Shown here: positions 46,493-58,330 of the stretch, piece after piece
How the letters are laid out: the number at the start of each line of letters is the position of its first letter
Position numbering within the stretch: the first letter of the stretch is position 1
Source: Chlorocebus sabaeus
Taxonomy: Eukaryota; Chordata; Mammalia; Primates; Cercopithecidae
Direction: 5' to 3'
NCBI RefSeq assembly: GCF_047675955.1
Contig: NC_132910.1
Location: 113,505,143-113,569,142 of the forward strand
Length of the DNA: 64,000 bases
Program-made: the position numbers and the translations under genes
The notes under the pieces: generated by a model
Seen by the model: only the letters and a program-made list of their open reading frames with translations
Databases searched by the model: none
What the model was told of the DNA's origin: nothing

Positions 46493-47979
46493 CTTTTTAG
46501 CAAATAATCAAATAATGGGCAGCAAAAGGACCAGATAGGTGGGAAAAAAATGGAACCAGAGGTTATCAGTCTACCTAATAATATGAAAGAGAAAGAAAGA
46601 AAATGGAGAGAATGTATTCTGGCTAAAAAGGGTAAAAGAGAAGGGGCAAAATTCCCAGGCTATGGGGAGACAGGAGATGTTTGCAGATTGGGTGAGGGGA
46701 ATGGAAACGTCTGATGCAACAAAAAGGCTTCAGAAAATGTGGAGTTGAAAATATAAGATTTTTTTTTGAAAGGATATTAGAGAAATGTGCTCTGAGGCTG
46801 AAGTGTACATTCCTCTTTATGTAACTTGAAACCAAAGTAAATAATTATAATTGTCTAAAATATTTTAGCATGTTTGGACACTGCTCTTTTCCCACACACA
46901 TACCTTTCTGTATCCAGTATGTTTTAGTTGTAACAGGCTTGAATTTGCATTTATGCCCTGGAAGTTACTGGTTAAAGAAGAATTATACATTTGCATGGGG
47001 GTGCAGAAGCTTGCTGTTGAGAAAAGAAATCTCTGATTTCTTTCTCCTTTGCCTCTCCTAACAGAAAGTTTGTATTGAAAGACATTGAAAAGATAAAAAG
47101 GAAAAGAGGAGGAAAAGGTAGAGGAGATGGATGGAGGAGGAGCAGAAGGATCAGGAGGAAAGAATAGACTGAGTTGGCTCTGCTAAGGCCAGAATGTCAT
47201 TTATGACAATGTGAAGCTGATGAGAAGGTCAATTATTCACGTGTGGAGAAACTAGACAGGTGACATTTGTAATCAGGACCAAACCTAGTAAGGCAGAGTG
47301 CTTTGATTTCCTATATTCTAAAGGAACTGACGGCAGAACTCCTTCCAAACCGGCCACAGGTGACAGGTAATAAAGAACTGGCTAGTTGAGTTCATTCGAT
47401 CTGCCGTGCCACCAGGGCTCAGTCAGGCTGGAGTTGGTCATAGCATAACAGGCTGAAGTGTCTGCCTCTTACTGTGAATTACCTTCCTGCCTTGTGGAAA
47501 TTTGGAGGTCAGAGTCAACAGCAATAGCAATGGTGACAAGTGAGGTACAGAAGAGAATAGAGATGGGCCAGTAACAGCAAGCCTGGACATTTGGAATGAA
47601 TGTCAGCTCCAGACTTCCAGCTTCTGCAGCAGAAGCTAAAGTATCACTAGGGGGCTTATCCCAAAGTATCAAGTCTTAGGGCTGGCCAGACCATGGGAGA
47701 ATAAGAAAGACATATTTCACTCTACATTTTTAATTTTGAGGGTAGAGAGGGAATTCAAGCTTTGTGGACAAGTCAGTGATGTCTGCTTTCAATTGATTGT
47801 AATAAACATGGACATATCTCCTTCTTACAACATAAGAATGGCAGAGTTCTTTGTCTTAGAAAAATTAGGAAAAATTAGGAACATCACTATACCAACTGTA
47901 GCTATATTCAATTTCAAAATTCCTTGTCATAAGTAATTTTTTTCCCATGAGAGGAAGAAAGCAGAAACACCTATTCTTC
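46493..47979. other. Interval with purine-rich tract
   Basis: About 1.5 kb with no supported gene. A GGA-rich purine tract lies at 47095-47165, and a micro-duplication of aaaattagg at 47862-47880. Confidence 0.5.
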
Positions 47980-48283
47980 TTTATTTTTATTTTATTTTTT
48001 TGAGATGGAGTCTTGCTCTGTCACCCAGACTGAAGTGCAGTGGTATGATCTCCACTCACTGCAACCTCCGCCTCCTGGGTTCTAGCAATTCTCCTGCCTC
48101 AGCCTCCTAAGTAACTGTGATTACAGGTGCTCGCCATCATGGCCAGTTAATTTTTGTATTTTTAGTAGAGATGGGTTTTTGCCATGTTGGCCAGGCTGGT
48201 CTCTAGCTCCTGGCTTCAGATGATCCACCCACCTCAGCCTCCCAAAGTGCTGAGATTACAGGCTTAAGCCAGCGCACCCAGCC
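47980..48283 (-). mobile_element. Alu SINE, minus strand
   Basis: T-rich tail with A interruptions, gagatggagtcttgctctgt, gcaacctccgcctcctgggt, tttttagtagagatgggttt, ending aagccagcgcacccagcc. Confidence 0.97.
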
Positions 48284-51200
48284 AACTCCTGTTAATTCTA
48301 TGCTATGGCTTTTCCCAGAAAATAGTTTCTAATTCTCTGTAGAGTCAGTTTAGCCCTAGGAAAAATGTGCATAGTTATTGTGGGGTTTTATTGAGTTAGA
48401 ATTTGTTAGTAGATTAGTCACTGAGTTTCTTCAGAAAGCTGCTCAACTACAGAGGCTTCTAACTTGCCCCTTAGGGAATATCATGTTTTTCAATAAATAC
48501 CATTCTGTGATCAATTTAATACTTTACATTTCTTTTTTGAAGCCCAAAACATGATTTGGGTATAAATTATATACAAAATTATTTGACAGAATATTTCAAT
48601 AGAGTGCCTATATTTACAGACTCCCTTCTCCTTTTTTTTCCTGGAGTCTTCACAATGTAGTATAAGTTGTGGAGATTATTGAAAATAATAGAAGGACCAA
48701 AGATAGTATGGAACAATAAAGAGAAGTTCAAAAAAGAAAATACATAGAATGAGATTAGTCTATTAAACAATCGGAGGGAAATCTTGATTGCCTGATATTC
48801 AGGTAATCTCAAAGCACTTATTATGTAAAATTGTAATCAACTTTTTCAACTTTGTCAGTGTTGTTTTCGTTATTAATATTGAATATGCTGTTACCTATGT
48901 ATACATAAATTATACTTCTTTCTTGTCTCAAGGCATTATCTCCGTATTCCGCCTCTAACATTCTGCTTCAGCCTCGTTACTTGTCTCTTTCCTTCAAATA
49001 TGGTAACTAGGAGCCAGCCTGGGCTCCTTATGTGGACACACAGTGGGCAACTCTTCACCTATGTGTGTGTAGTTCCTTTGTCTAGAAAGTCTTGTCACCG
49101 TCACCACCAAGTCTGCTGAATAAACTTATTTCATTCTTTTAAACTTAGATAGTTCTGAATCTGTGATTCTTTTCCTTACCTCTGGCTCCACCTAATAAAA
49201 TAGTTAATCCTCTACCCTTTCCTAAGTGCTTTCCATCACCATGTTGCATATATCCCATCATCTTGCATTTATTTCTTACACATTTGTCTTTCTTACCCTA
49301 AAATAGTAGTTCAACTTGTATCTATACTCTCCTGTTTATTATCTAGCATCAATGTTGCTGACCTAAAATAAAGAGTATCATAAGGAAATACATAGTTCTT
49401 TGAAGATGGATAGAAAATAAGCCTTCTTAAATTATCAAGAGATAGGTAGTGCTATGCTAGCTCTCTGAAAGCATGGGCCTCTGCCTGCATGGCCCCTGTT
49501 TCTCCCGCCCACACAAGGCTGCAGAGAAGAGAAAAAAGACCAGATGACAGGGGGCCTGGCTCCGAGTCTTGCATTTATTCATTGTTTTAATAATTTTCTC
49601 TCTGGGATGCGTAAATTCTCATAAGTCTTCATTATCTGAGAGTTTTGCTGATGTACTCCCCACTTTTGTCAGTCAGATCAGTTGTGAAGCTACAAGTATG
49701 ATTCATTTAGAATTTAGAAATGATATTATAGAGCCACACTTGACTTGAGCTGACATTGTAACACGGAATAACCCATTGCTCATTCTGCAGCCCATCTGTC
49801 ATCCTACCCAATAACAAACTACAATCTTCTAGTTTCCTTTGAAAATGTCATGTTGATCGTCATCAGATTAGACTTTATAATTTTGTAGGTAGTGACTGTT
49901 TTTTATAAAGAGCATGTTGACCTCTTAAAAAGTTTTGAAAAGAGCTTTAGGAGTGATACTGAGATCGTTTTGTTTTTTTTAATTCCACTTTGCCTCTCAT
50001 TCTGCAAGCATGGCTTATTTCATTTATTATCAAGGCACTCTCTTATTCTACAGTTGGAAAAAATTACCAGTGTTTCCTAATCCCGTTAAATACCAAGGAC
50101 AATCATCATGGGTTTTTTGGTGGTCTTAATTATTAATCACTACATATATATAATTATTAATCAACATTAGGTGAAGAAAATGGAATTTAACTAGCATGAT
50201 TCACATAATATGGTATTGTGAATAATTTAAATATTATTTCTGCAGTCTAACACATTCAGAAGACACACAAACACTCCCATATTTATTCATACCATTTCTC
50301 CCACCCTAGATTCTTGACCAACTTTGCCTTAATTAAGCTTAATGAAAGCAAATTGCAAGTGATGATGATGATGGTGACGATGATGAGGAAGCAAAAGAAG
50401 GAAGAGGGCAAAGAGCTGCCATTGCGTAACACTTCGTCTTTTACAAACTAACTTCACATACAGTTTTCCCGTAATCTCACAACTCAAGAGGTAGTTATTA
50501 TTCTTCTTGCTTCCCAGTTAAAACATTATTTCACCTTTCAGAACACAAAGTGCTACATATATAAATTGAATCTAGGTGACTGTTATTGTTTGAGTTTTTT
50601 CCTCCAAACTCCATATCTCTTATAATCTCAGAGTTTAAAAATGTGTTACTGTGTCATGCCATATCAGATTTATATTTACTTGCAATTTTGGAGGCAGTTA
50701 ACCCCTAAATACTTCAGCATGCATCTCCTAAGAATAAGGGCATTCTCCTACATTGTAAAATTGTATGCATCAATTCAGGAAATTTAACACGAATATAATA
50801 CTACTACCTAACACATAGTCTAAATTAAAATATCCCTGATTACTCAAGTAATATTCCTTATAGCTTCATTTTCTAAAATCTAGGCTCAAACAAGAACCTC
50901 ACATTGTCTAAATGTATGATGTCCCTTTAGTGCCCATTAATTCGGAACTGTTCTTCAGCCATGTTTGATTTCCATGACACTATCATGTTCTAAGAGTGCA
51001 AGCCAGCGAACCTATTACATAACTTTAATTTAAATTTTCCTTATTTTCCCTGATGTTAAATATCAGTTTTAATTACAGTAAGAAAGTAAACATGGATCTC
51101 AGACTCTCCATATTCCACCCAAGAAAATTGTTTTAAAAAGTTGGGGGGAGGGCAGTGAAAGTGTAATGTCACATAATAAACTTCAAAAATGGCATCTTCA

Positions 51201-51383
51201 GCAATGGTTCCAGTGTGCAAGATTTGCCTCTTACTCTACACCATCCTCTGAAATATATATTTAAAAGTCAAAATCTCCTGTGAATTTTTAATACTACCCT
51301 CACTTAGAAAAGAAAAAGACTGAGAATTATTAATACAGTCTAGAAAAAATTACTTTTAAAGCAGTTGAGTTAGCCTATTTTTT
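48284..51383. other. Long AT-rich interval with weak repeat relics
   Basis: About 3.1 kb with no supported gene. A GAT-rich triplet run (gatgatgatgatggtgacga) lies at 50360-50385. Around 50410-50530 the text has a weak MIR-like order (ttttcccgtaatctcacaac, aagaggtagttattattc). 49150-49400 may be an L2 relic. None is firm. Confidence 0.45.
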
Positions 51384-51628
51384 AGATGCTTGACTATAAC
51401 TAGCAGAATAAATGAAACAAAATCAGTTAGACCATAAGTAGAGAAAATGGAGGAGTGTTACTTTTCATCTTAAGCCCTGTTTATAATGTAATTTTTAAAA
51501 TTAGAAGCATGTAATATATATTACTTTAGAAAAAATTAAAAAATAATAATTTAGAAAATTTCTCTTTATTAAGGACTTTTGAGACACAAAAGGAATTACA
51601 ATTTGTAACCAATAACAACATTTATAAA
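51384..51628 (+). repeat. Segment A, left arm of a 245-bp inverted repeat
   Basis: It matches the reverse complement of 53723-53967 over 245 bases with 12 mismatches and no indel by my hand alignment (about 95% identity). Seven mismatches, all but one transitions, cluster in 51434-51460. The left edge is agatgcttgactataacta, the right edge aacatttataaa. I do not recognise the segment as a named repeat family. Confidence 0.92.
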
Positions 51629-51903
51629 CTCGTCACTCTAATTCTCTGCAATCCCATTGTTTCTGAAAACTTTCATCACGACCTACCTTCAACACAATTT
51701 TTCTAACAACTATTGTTTGAAACATATTTTCTTTACCAAAGGATTTTTAACTAATTGAATCCCTTTTTTTCCCTACCAATAAACTTTTCTTATTGCCAAA
51801 TGAGTTAAATATTTTATTTTCCTTTCTAATGAGTCCTGTTCTTTTCTGCCCAATGTCGAATCTGGAACGTCTGTGAAGGAAGGTTGTGAGAGTAACAATA
51901 ATA

Positions 51904-52041
51904 TTAGGTTGGGGAATGCAGTGGCAGTGGATACTGGGAAGCTAAATCTGCAACCATTCCCCACTGCCTGGCCACTATCACTCTTCTCCAACCCCCAGTG
52001 GGACCTGCCTCTGTTCAGTCTGTATCACAAGAGACTAAAAA
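51904..52041 (+). repeat. Segment B, left copy of a 138-bp direct repeat
   Basis: It matches 53585-53722 over 138 bases with 2 mismatches (about 98.6% identity), same orientation. It starts ttaggttggggaatgcagtg and ends cacaagagactaaaaa. It is richer in GC than the surroundings. It lies 275 bases right of segment A. Confidence 0.93.
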
Positions 52042-52528
52042 CTCATCTCATTGAAACAGTTAATTTGAGAGATGGGCATCTCTAAACCCTTTCATATATC
52101 TCATATATATAAGTATAAAATATATATATGAAATAGATATCTCATATGTGAAATGTATATATCATATATATGTATTTTTTAACTTAACACAAGCACTGCT
52201 GTCAACTGTCATATAATCTCTAGTAGATGAAGCTCAGGGTGCTCTAAGAACTCAGCCGGTGGGCCTAAGCTAGAAAGCAGAGATGTCAGCAATTCTTTTT
52301 TTTCTCTAGGTAGTTACCTTTCAGCTACACTGTTAAGGATGTGCAGGAATTAGCTAGAAATGCAGACATAAAAATCCATTGTAGAAAGAAAACTCAGGAA
52401 ACAATAGGGAACTTATCTAGGTCACAGAAAGACAGAAGGAATTTGGTAGGAGTAATGAGTACAGTAGGAGTAATAAGTAAGGTGTGAGAGGGTGCTAGAG
52501 ACATGAAAAGCCATCAGATCCTAAAGAG
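52042..52528. other. AT-rich interval with (TA)n-like tract
   Basis: A run of imperfect atatat and catatatat repeats lies at 52095-52175. No gene. Confidence 0.5.
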
Positions 52529-52800
52529 TTCTCACTTGTAAGTGGGAGCTAAGTGATGAGAACACATGGACACATAGAGGGGAAAAACACACTCTGGGGC
52601 CTTTCAGAGAGTGGAGGGTGGGTGGAGGGAGAGGATCAGGAAAAATAACTAATGAGTACTAGGCTTACCACCTGGATGATGAAATAATCTGTACAACAAA
52701 CTCCCACGACACAAGTTTACCTGTGTAACAAACCTGCACTAGTATCCCTGAACTTAAAAACAAAGTTAAAAAAAATTACAATGAAAATTTTTTTAAAAAG
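52529..52800 (+). mobile_element. 5'-truncated L1 3' end (L1P-like)
   Basis: gttctcacttgtaagtggga, gagaacacatggacacatag, actctggggcctttcagaga, ctaatgagtactaggcttac, ctgtgtaacaaacctgcact and an A-rich end. Only about 270 bp, a typical short truncated insertion. It lies between the two halves of the composite duplication. Confidence 0.93.
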
Positions 52801-53584
52801 TCTTCTATGCTAGGTTAAGGAATTTAATCTCTCGTCTGAAAGGGAACGTTTCTGTCTGCTGTAAATGAGTGAGTGAACTGTACAGTTTGATCTATTACAT
52901 TGACTGCTGTCTCCACTGAAAATATTTATACCATTGTCAAGGCAGAATAATAAAACTTCAATGTTAAAATTACCTGAAGTTACCCAGAATGAGATTGCCA
53001 TTAGCATTTTTTTCTTACTTTATGCATTGCAATTAAAAAGAAAAATAGAGTATGTTGGGTTGCTATTATTTTTGGAAAAAACTCCCTCTATCTTGCCAGT
53101 TTTTTTTTTTTTTAAACATACCAATATGTTTGTTTGGAATATATTTTCCTAGATGAGTACTGAAAATATATACCCCAAATTAAAGAAAACTCTGAGAAGC
53201 AAGCCAAGTGCATTTCTGATGATAATGCTTCTTTCTCCTAGTAAGCCTTCTCCCTCACTTTCATGGTTATTCCATGGGCATATCTTTGCATACATTTTGT
53301 TATTTTGCAATTTTATATAATGTATCTTGTTGTGACCATTGAGGAATACTATACTTTCTGAGAATGTTGCTTTTACCTTCTTCTAAAGGGGGAAATCCTC
53401 TCCAGTTTAAATAATGAGTAAGCAAGAAGTCCTTAGATATGGACCAGAACATAGATAGTGGATATGAATACAGTTAGGCATGACAATGTACTTTTGTCTC
53501 TCCTTGATCCTCATATTTTTGGATCTCATTTTTAGAAGCATAAATGTTCTTGTAGATTCTGTTAGGTTGAGGAACACAGAAGAC
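52801..53584. other. Interval left of the composite copy
   Basis: No gene. A T run of 14 lies near 53101-53114. At 53560-53578 the text gttaggttgaggaacaca resembles the start of segment B (ttaggttggggaatgca), 24 bases before the B copy begins. Confidence 0.5.
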
Positions 53585-53967
53585 TTAGGTTGGGGAATGC
53601 AGTGGCAGTGGATACTGGGAAGCTAAATCTGCAAACATTCCCCACTGCCTGGCCACTATCACTCTTCTCCAACCCCCAGTGGGACCTGCCTCTGTTCAAT
53701 CTGTATCACAAGAGACTAAAAATTTATAAATGCTGTTACTGGTTACAAATTGTAATTCCTTTTGTGTCTCAAAAGTCCTTAATAAAGAGGAATTTTCTAA
53801 ATTATTATTTTTTAATTTTTTCTAAAGTAATATATATTACATGCTTCTAATTTTAAAAATCACATTATAAACAGGGCTTAAGATGAAAAGCAATAATCCT
53901 CTACTTTCTCTGCTTACGGTCTAACTGATTTTGTTTCATTTATTCTGCTAGTTAGAGTCAAGCATCT
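53585..53967. repeat. Composite copy: segment B direct, fused to segment A inverted
   Basis: 53585-53722 is the direct copy of 51904-52041, and the very next base (53723) begins the inverted copy of 51384-51628, running to 53967. So two segments that lie 275 bases apart on the left are joined without a gap and with opposite relative orientation on the right. There is no poly(A) at 53967 and no flanking target duplication that I can see. It may be the product of template switching, or the left may be the derived side. Confidence 0.9.
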
Positions 53968-55404
53968 TAGGGTTCTCTAGAAAAATATGCCTGAGAATGG
54001 ATTAAAGTGTTAATTCTTTCTTTGTGAATTACAAGCCCAGGGCAGTGAAGTTGAGGAATAAAATAAGGAAAGGAGCAAATTGAAAGAAGTGATACATTAC
54101 TGCACTGGTTACTGCTTTACAGTGAGCTGGAAAGATGTGTTGTAGGTGACTAAGGACTCTCTTACAAGAGCTGCAGAAAAGATCTGCACCCTGAAAGGGG
54201 AAAGAGAGAGGGGATTTGTCCGTTTTTACCCTTATGTGTCACATTTCTCATTAATCAAGATGTATCCCATGGAAAGCTAACTTCCCTTTCTTCATCTTGC
54301 TAACCACTCCAGAAGCCAGATCCTAGGACCTGCAGTTTGGCCTTTAATGCAAGTCTGACATTGCAAGTGAAAGAAAGAAGAAGGTGGTGGAAGGTGAACT
54401 GAAAGGAGGTATGGGCATTGTGTCCAACAGAGAAATGCTCTTCCATCTGGAAGACAGCTAAGTAAGAAGGTGTACATGTATCTGATATGTACTGAAATGC
54501 TGTACATGTATCTGATACTGTACTGATAGTGTAACTGTGGAAAATAAATGCATAGGAAAAAACAATCTTGACACATTTTGTGGCAAGATTGGGTATCACA
54601 GGTACCCCAATGGCTAATTTTGTGCTCCAGCACTCTTTAAAGCAAAAACACAGATTCAGAGGTTAATATAGAAAGCAATCTTAATCCAAATGCCAGCAGA
54701 GAAACCTCGGATGTATGCAGGCTAGTAAAGCTTTCTTTTACTTATTTCAGAAACTGACAAATCAGGAACTGTGAGTCTATCTTCCAAAGCTTTTTTCTAG
54801 GCTAACATTCTTCTAAAAAAAAAAAAAAAAATAGTCCAGCACAAAGCAAACAAAGCTGTCAATGCCTCTTGCTTTTATGGCGTTATGGAGAAACATGAGA
54901 GATCCATGGAGAATTATCTCCCAGCAGAGGATGGGAAGTTGAATTTGCAAGAAAAACCCATTTGTCTATAAATTAAAGGCATGTTCTGCAGACGTGACTT
55001 TCTGTTCTCCAGTTTTTTCTTTTCTTTTTTTTTTTAAGTTACAAACATGTTTAATACCCATTTGTATGATACCTGTGTTTCTCCCCAAGGTGGTCCTGTG
55101 CAAACGTTTTATATGGACTTCAGGTTTCCTTGGACACCTCTGAACCCAATGTTGCTTATTCTTTGCTGACAGCTATGAATGGATCTATCAAAATGGCTGT
55201 CCAGTGATTTAATTGTCATCTTTATCCCTTCTCAAATCTACTCTCAGGAAAAGTTTTCATATGTGCATTTGCCTCAAGGTGTAAATGACTGAATGGACTT
55301 AGCATGACAAACCCTTCATTGTGTCATTTGCATTTAAACAAATGAGAAATTTAAAACCAAGGATCAATCAGCAAGTAGCAAAGGTTTAGGGGAGAAAAAT
55401 AAAG
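53968..55404. other. Interval with a short tandem duplication
   Basis: No supported gene. tgtacatgtatctgata is repeated near 54471 and 54502 (31-bp spacing). The 113-codon and 99-codon minus-strand frames at 54292-54633 overlap it and have no domain. A-run of 18 near 54815. Confidence 0.45.
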
Positions 55405-55650
55405 CTAACTCTTACTGAGCTCTCCATACAACCTGTATTACTTTAAATACTTGACCTGTATTAACTGTTTTGACTTGTGTCATCCTTGTAACAATCTTAT
55501 GAGGTAGATACTATTAATAGTCACATTTTCAGGATGATATAATTAACACGTGAAGAAACAAAAGTCCATAGAGATTCAGTAATTTATTGAAGAGTCTTTC
55601 CAGAGCTAGTTAATGATTGAACTAAGAATTTAACCCAAATGCCCTTTCCA
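55405..55650 (+). mobile_element. MIR SINE relic
   Basis: ttactgagctctccatacaa, tgtcatccttgtaacaatct, atgaggtagatactattaat, cacgtgaagaaacaaaagtc and gagctagttaatgattgaac follow MIR order. Confidence 0.85.
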
Positions 55651-56674
55651 GCACCTGTACAATCAATAAACACAATACAATGCTTCAGGAAAGGCAAGAG
55701 ATAAAAAAGAAAACAAGTTTTTATGCCTTTTCTAGAAATAACACCACATTGGTATATTATTTGTCTACTTCCAATGCCATTTCAGCCTTAGAGGAGAGTA
55801 TGTGAGTGTTTCTACGTTCATATTAGGAAATGCAGTAAGTCTGTCTTCACAAACCTTACTTCTATCAACAATCACCCAACAGAATAAATAAGCACCAAGG
55901 CTTCTCCATATATCTCTGAAATAAAATTTCCCTGTTATATTGTGTATTAAATTTAACTGGAGAATAACTGAGTAAAATCATGAGTTTTGAAAGAAATTTA
56001 CAGATTGAAAGTCATTATTTCAGTATTTGATGGCAGTAACGTCTTCCTGGATTTTCACTCCTACATTTTCAAAGAATATTCTCTCATTATCTAGCTGTAT
56101 TTGGTACAGAAAAGGAGTTTATTCTAAAAGTCAACAGTTAAAAAACCCCAGAAATAAGGCAGACTACCACTGCAAATAAATAAGTAGTGTTGCTCATATA
56201 ATTTCTATCGTATTTGTTTCCTAAAAATGCCACAATACTTATTTTTGAAATAAAATATAGACTGAATGAGCAGCTCTTAAAAGGTAACAATACAGTGGAA
56301 TTTTTAAGACAAAATATTAAAGTAATTTAACTGAGTAAAAAGCATTAAACTTCATTTTAATATGTTGACATAAACCTTATATAATCTTTCAGTGTTCCTC
56401 AATTAGAAGTAAAAGCATGGAAAAAGTATGTTTTATGTAAATACAAGAAAAGTTAATATTTCATAACTAGAAATAAAATCTGCAGTACTTTTATCCACAG
56501 AGATAATCAGGTCTGGAGAGTATTAGCTCCTTCACTAAAATAACTGAGGGGTTTATGCAATGATAATTATTCATAATAACCATCTCAACATCTCTTTCTT
56601 TCTTCTTTGTACTCTTACGAAATTTTGCTTGCATAAATATATAATGTGGTCAAACTGTATATGTAAGTATTATT
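55651..56674. other. AT-rich interval
   Basis: About 1 kb with no gene or recognised repeat. Confidence 0.5.
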
Positions 56675-56855
56675 CCAGGGGTCACAACTCTGGCTAACAA
56701 TCAGAATCATTTTCAAAATATTTTAAAATGCAGAATCTCAGGATCCGTTCCACCCACGCTGACTCAGAATATCCACCATTTGGCCCAGTGAATTTAAATA
56801 TATAAGAAATCTCTTTAGACAGTTCTGATGATCAGCAGATTGGGAAACTCTGTAA
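56675..56855. mobile_element. MER5A-type hAT miniature transposon
   Basis: caggggtcacaactctggct, aatcagaatcattttcaaaa, gcagaatctcaggatccgtt and the closing gatgatcagcagattgggaa actctg match MER5A: inverted-repeat ends with the known inner blocks. It is about 180 bp, near full length, and diverged. Confidence 0.8.
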
Positions 56856-57254
56856 CAAGGCTAATACATTAAGAATTCTGTTAGACATGTTTATACTTCA
56901 ACTATAAGAAATAAGAATTTCTGCTTCATTATTGTTCACTAAGAAAGACATCCAAAATTGGCCACCATAGTAAATATAAGAGGCCTTGAAATGCACACAT
57001 TTTTATGAATTTTAAGCACAACATATTTTACTGATAGGCAGGAATAGGGAGATGACAATTTAAACTGGTAGATATTTTAATTGATAATAGAATTATATAC
57101 ATAAATAACCCCTAATAGATTTATTGGCAAGCTTTTCATACCATCCCAATATTTGCCTATATCTAGTCTTTAGGTTTTACATACATGGGGGAAAAGAGTT
57201 CATTGAACTTTTTGCAAAAACATATTATCATGGAAATTTGAACTTAAAAATCTT
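56856..57254. other. AT-rich interval
   Basis: No gene or recognised repeat. Confidence 0.5.
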
Positions 57255-57540
57255 GACTGGGTCCAGTTGCTCAGGCCTAAAATTCTAGCACTTTGGGAGG
57301 CCAAGACAGGAGGCTCACTTGAGGTTAGGAGTTCAAGATTAGCCTGAGCAACATTGGGAGACCTCATCTCTACAAAAAATATAAATATATTTTTTAAATT
57401 AGATATGATAGTGCATACCTATAGTTCTAGCTACTTGAGAAGGTAAAGCGAGATAATTGCTTGAGCCCAGGAGTCTGAGGTTACAGTGAGCTATAATGGT
57501 ACTACACTCCAGCCTGGGTGACAGAGAAAGACTCTGTCTC

Positions 57541-57571
<31 letters not shown>

Positions 57572-57576
57572 AATGT
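57255..57576 (+). mobile_element. Old (AluJ-like) Alu, plus strand
   Basis: gactgggtccagttgctcag, ttgaggttaggagttcaaga, an A/T-rich middle (aaatataaatatattttt), ccaggagtctgaggttacag and a long A tail. Diverged, with AluJ-like wording. Confidence 0.93.
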
Positions 57577-57854
57577 GTCAATCCATGCAAGCAGACACCA
57601 CTAAAACTAGCTAACAGAACATATGATAGTCAATGAGATAGGCATCACTATAAAAATGGATTTATGTGGTTTATTAGACATCGTGAGAAATAGACAATGT
57701 ACGTTAAATTTGAGGAGGATATGAAACTACCTGTCATTATAGATGTTGTTTATATAGCTGTCAGTCTAGTATGGCTATGAGTTAATAATGTTGCATCTTA
57801 TTGAAAACTGCTTTCAATAATCTCATTTTTAATAGTCATATTCATTGACAGGTA
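57577..57854. other. AT-rich interval
   Basis: No gene or recognised repeat. Confidence 0.5.
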
Positions 57855-58330
57855 TGTTACTTATTCATTCATTCTGTCACTCAGTAAAAGCTATACTTAG
57901 ACAAATATGTACCTACAGCTGTGCTAACTGCAGTATATGAAACACGTACGGTGCCTGCTTTCAACAACTTTCAACCTAGTAAGGTGAATATAAAACCAAT
58001 AATTTATCCAAAAGATCAAGGAATTACAGGTGTGACAAGTACTGCAAAGAAAAGAATAGTTGCTAAGAAGGTATCAATAGGTGACAGAAAAAATATAAAG
58101 AAGTTACAGAAATCCTTCATGGTAATTGGCATTCAAACTAATTAACTGAGATTCTAAAGAAGACAGGAGTTAGCCAATTGGGAAATGAAGGGAAGGAAAC
58201 ACTGCAGAAGGAGCAACACAATGCAAAGGCGAGTGAGATGTGGGCGGGGTTAGGGGAGAATCGAAAGGTCACCCTCGCCTGGGGTTTGAGCAGCGCCTGC
58301 CATGAGAGATGGTCAAATCAACCAAACATG
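57855..58330 (-). mobile_element. L2 relic, minus strand
   Basis: ttacttattcattcattctg, tacctacagctgtgctaact, cggtgcctgctttcaacaac, then far downstream gagcaacacaatgcaaaggc match the reverse complement of the L2 3' region in order. Strongly diverged. Confidence 0.6.

Noticed and set aside
50355..50400. GAT-rich run as a CRISPR-like or coding acidic repeat
   Set aside because: It is a short imperfect triplet microsatellite with no spacer structure and no long frame.
53585..53967. Reading the composite copy as an ordinary L1-mediated processed insertion
   Set aside because: No poly(A) tail and no target-site duplication are visible at its edges; it remains possible only if these were lost.
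54292..54633. Overlapping minus-strand frames of 113 and 99 codons
   Set aside because: Two different frames cover the same bases, one includes a short tandem duplication, and neither has a domain.
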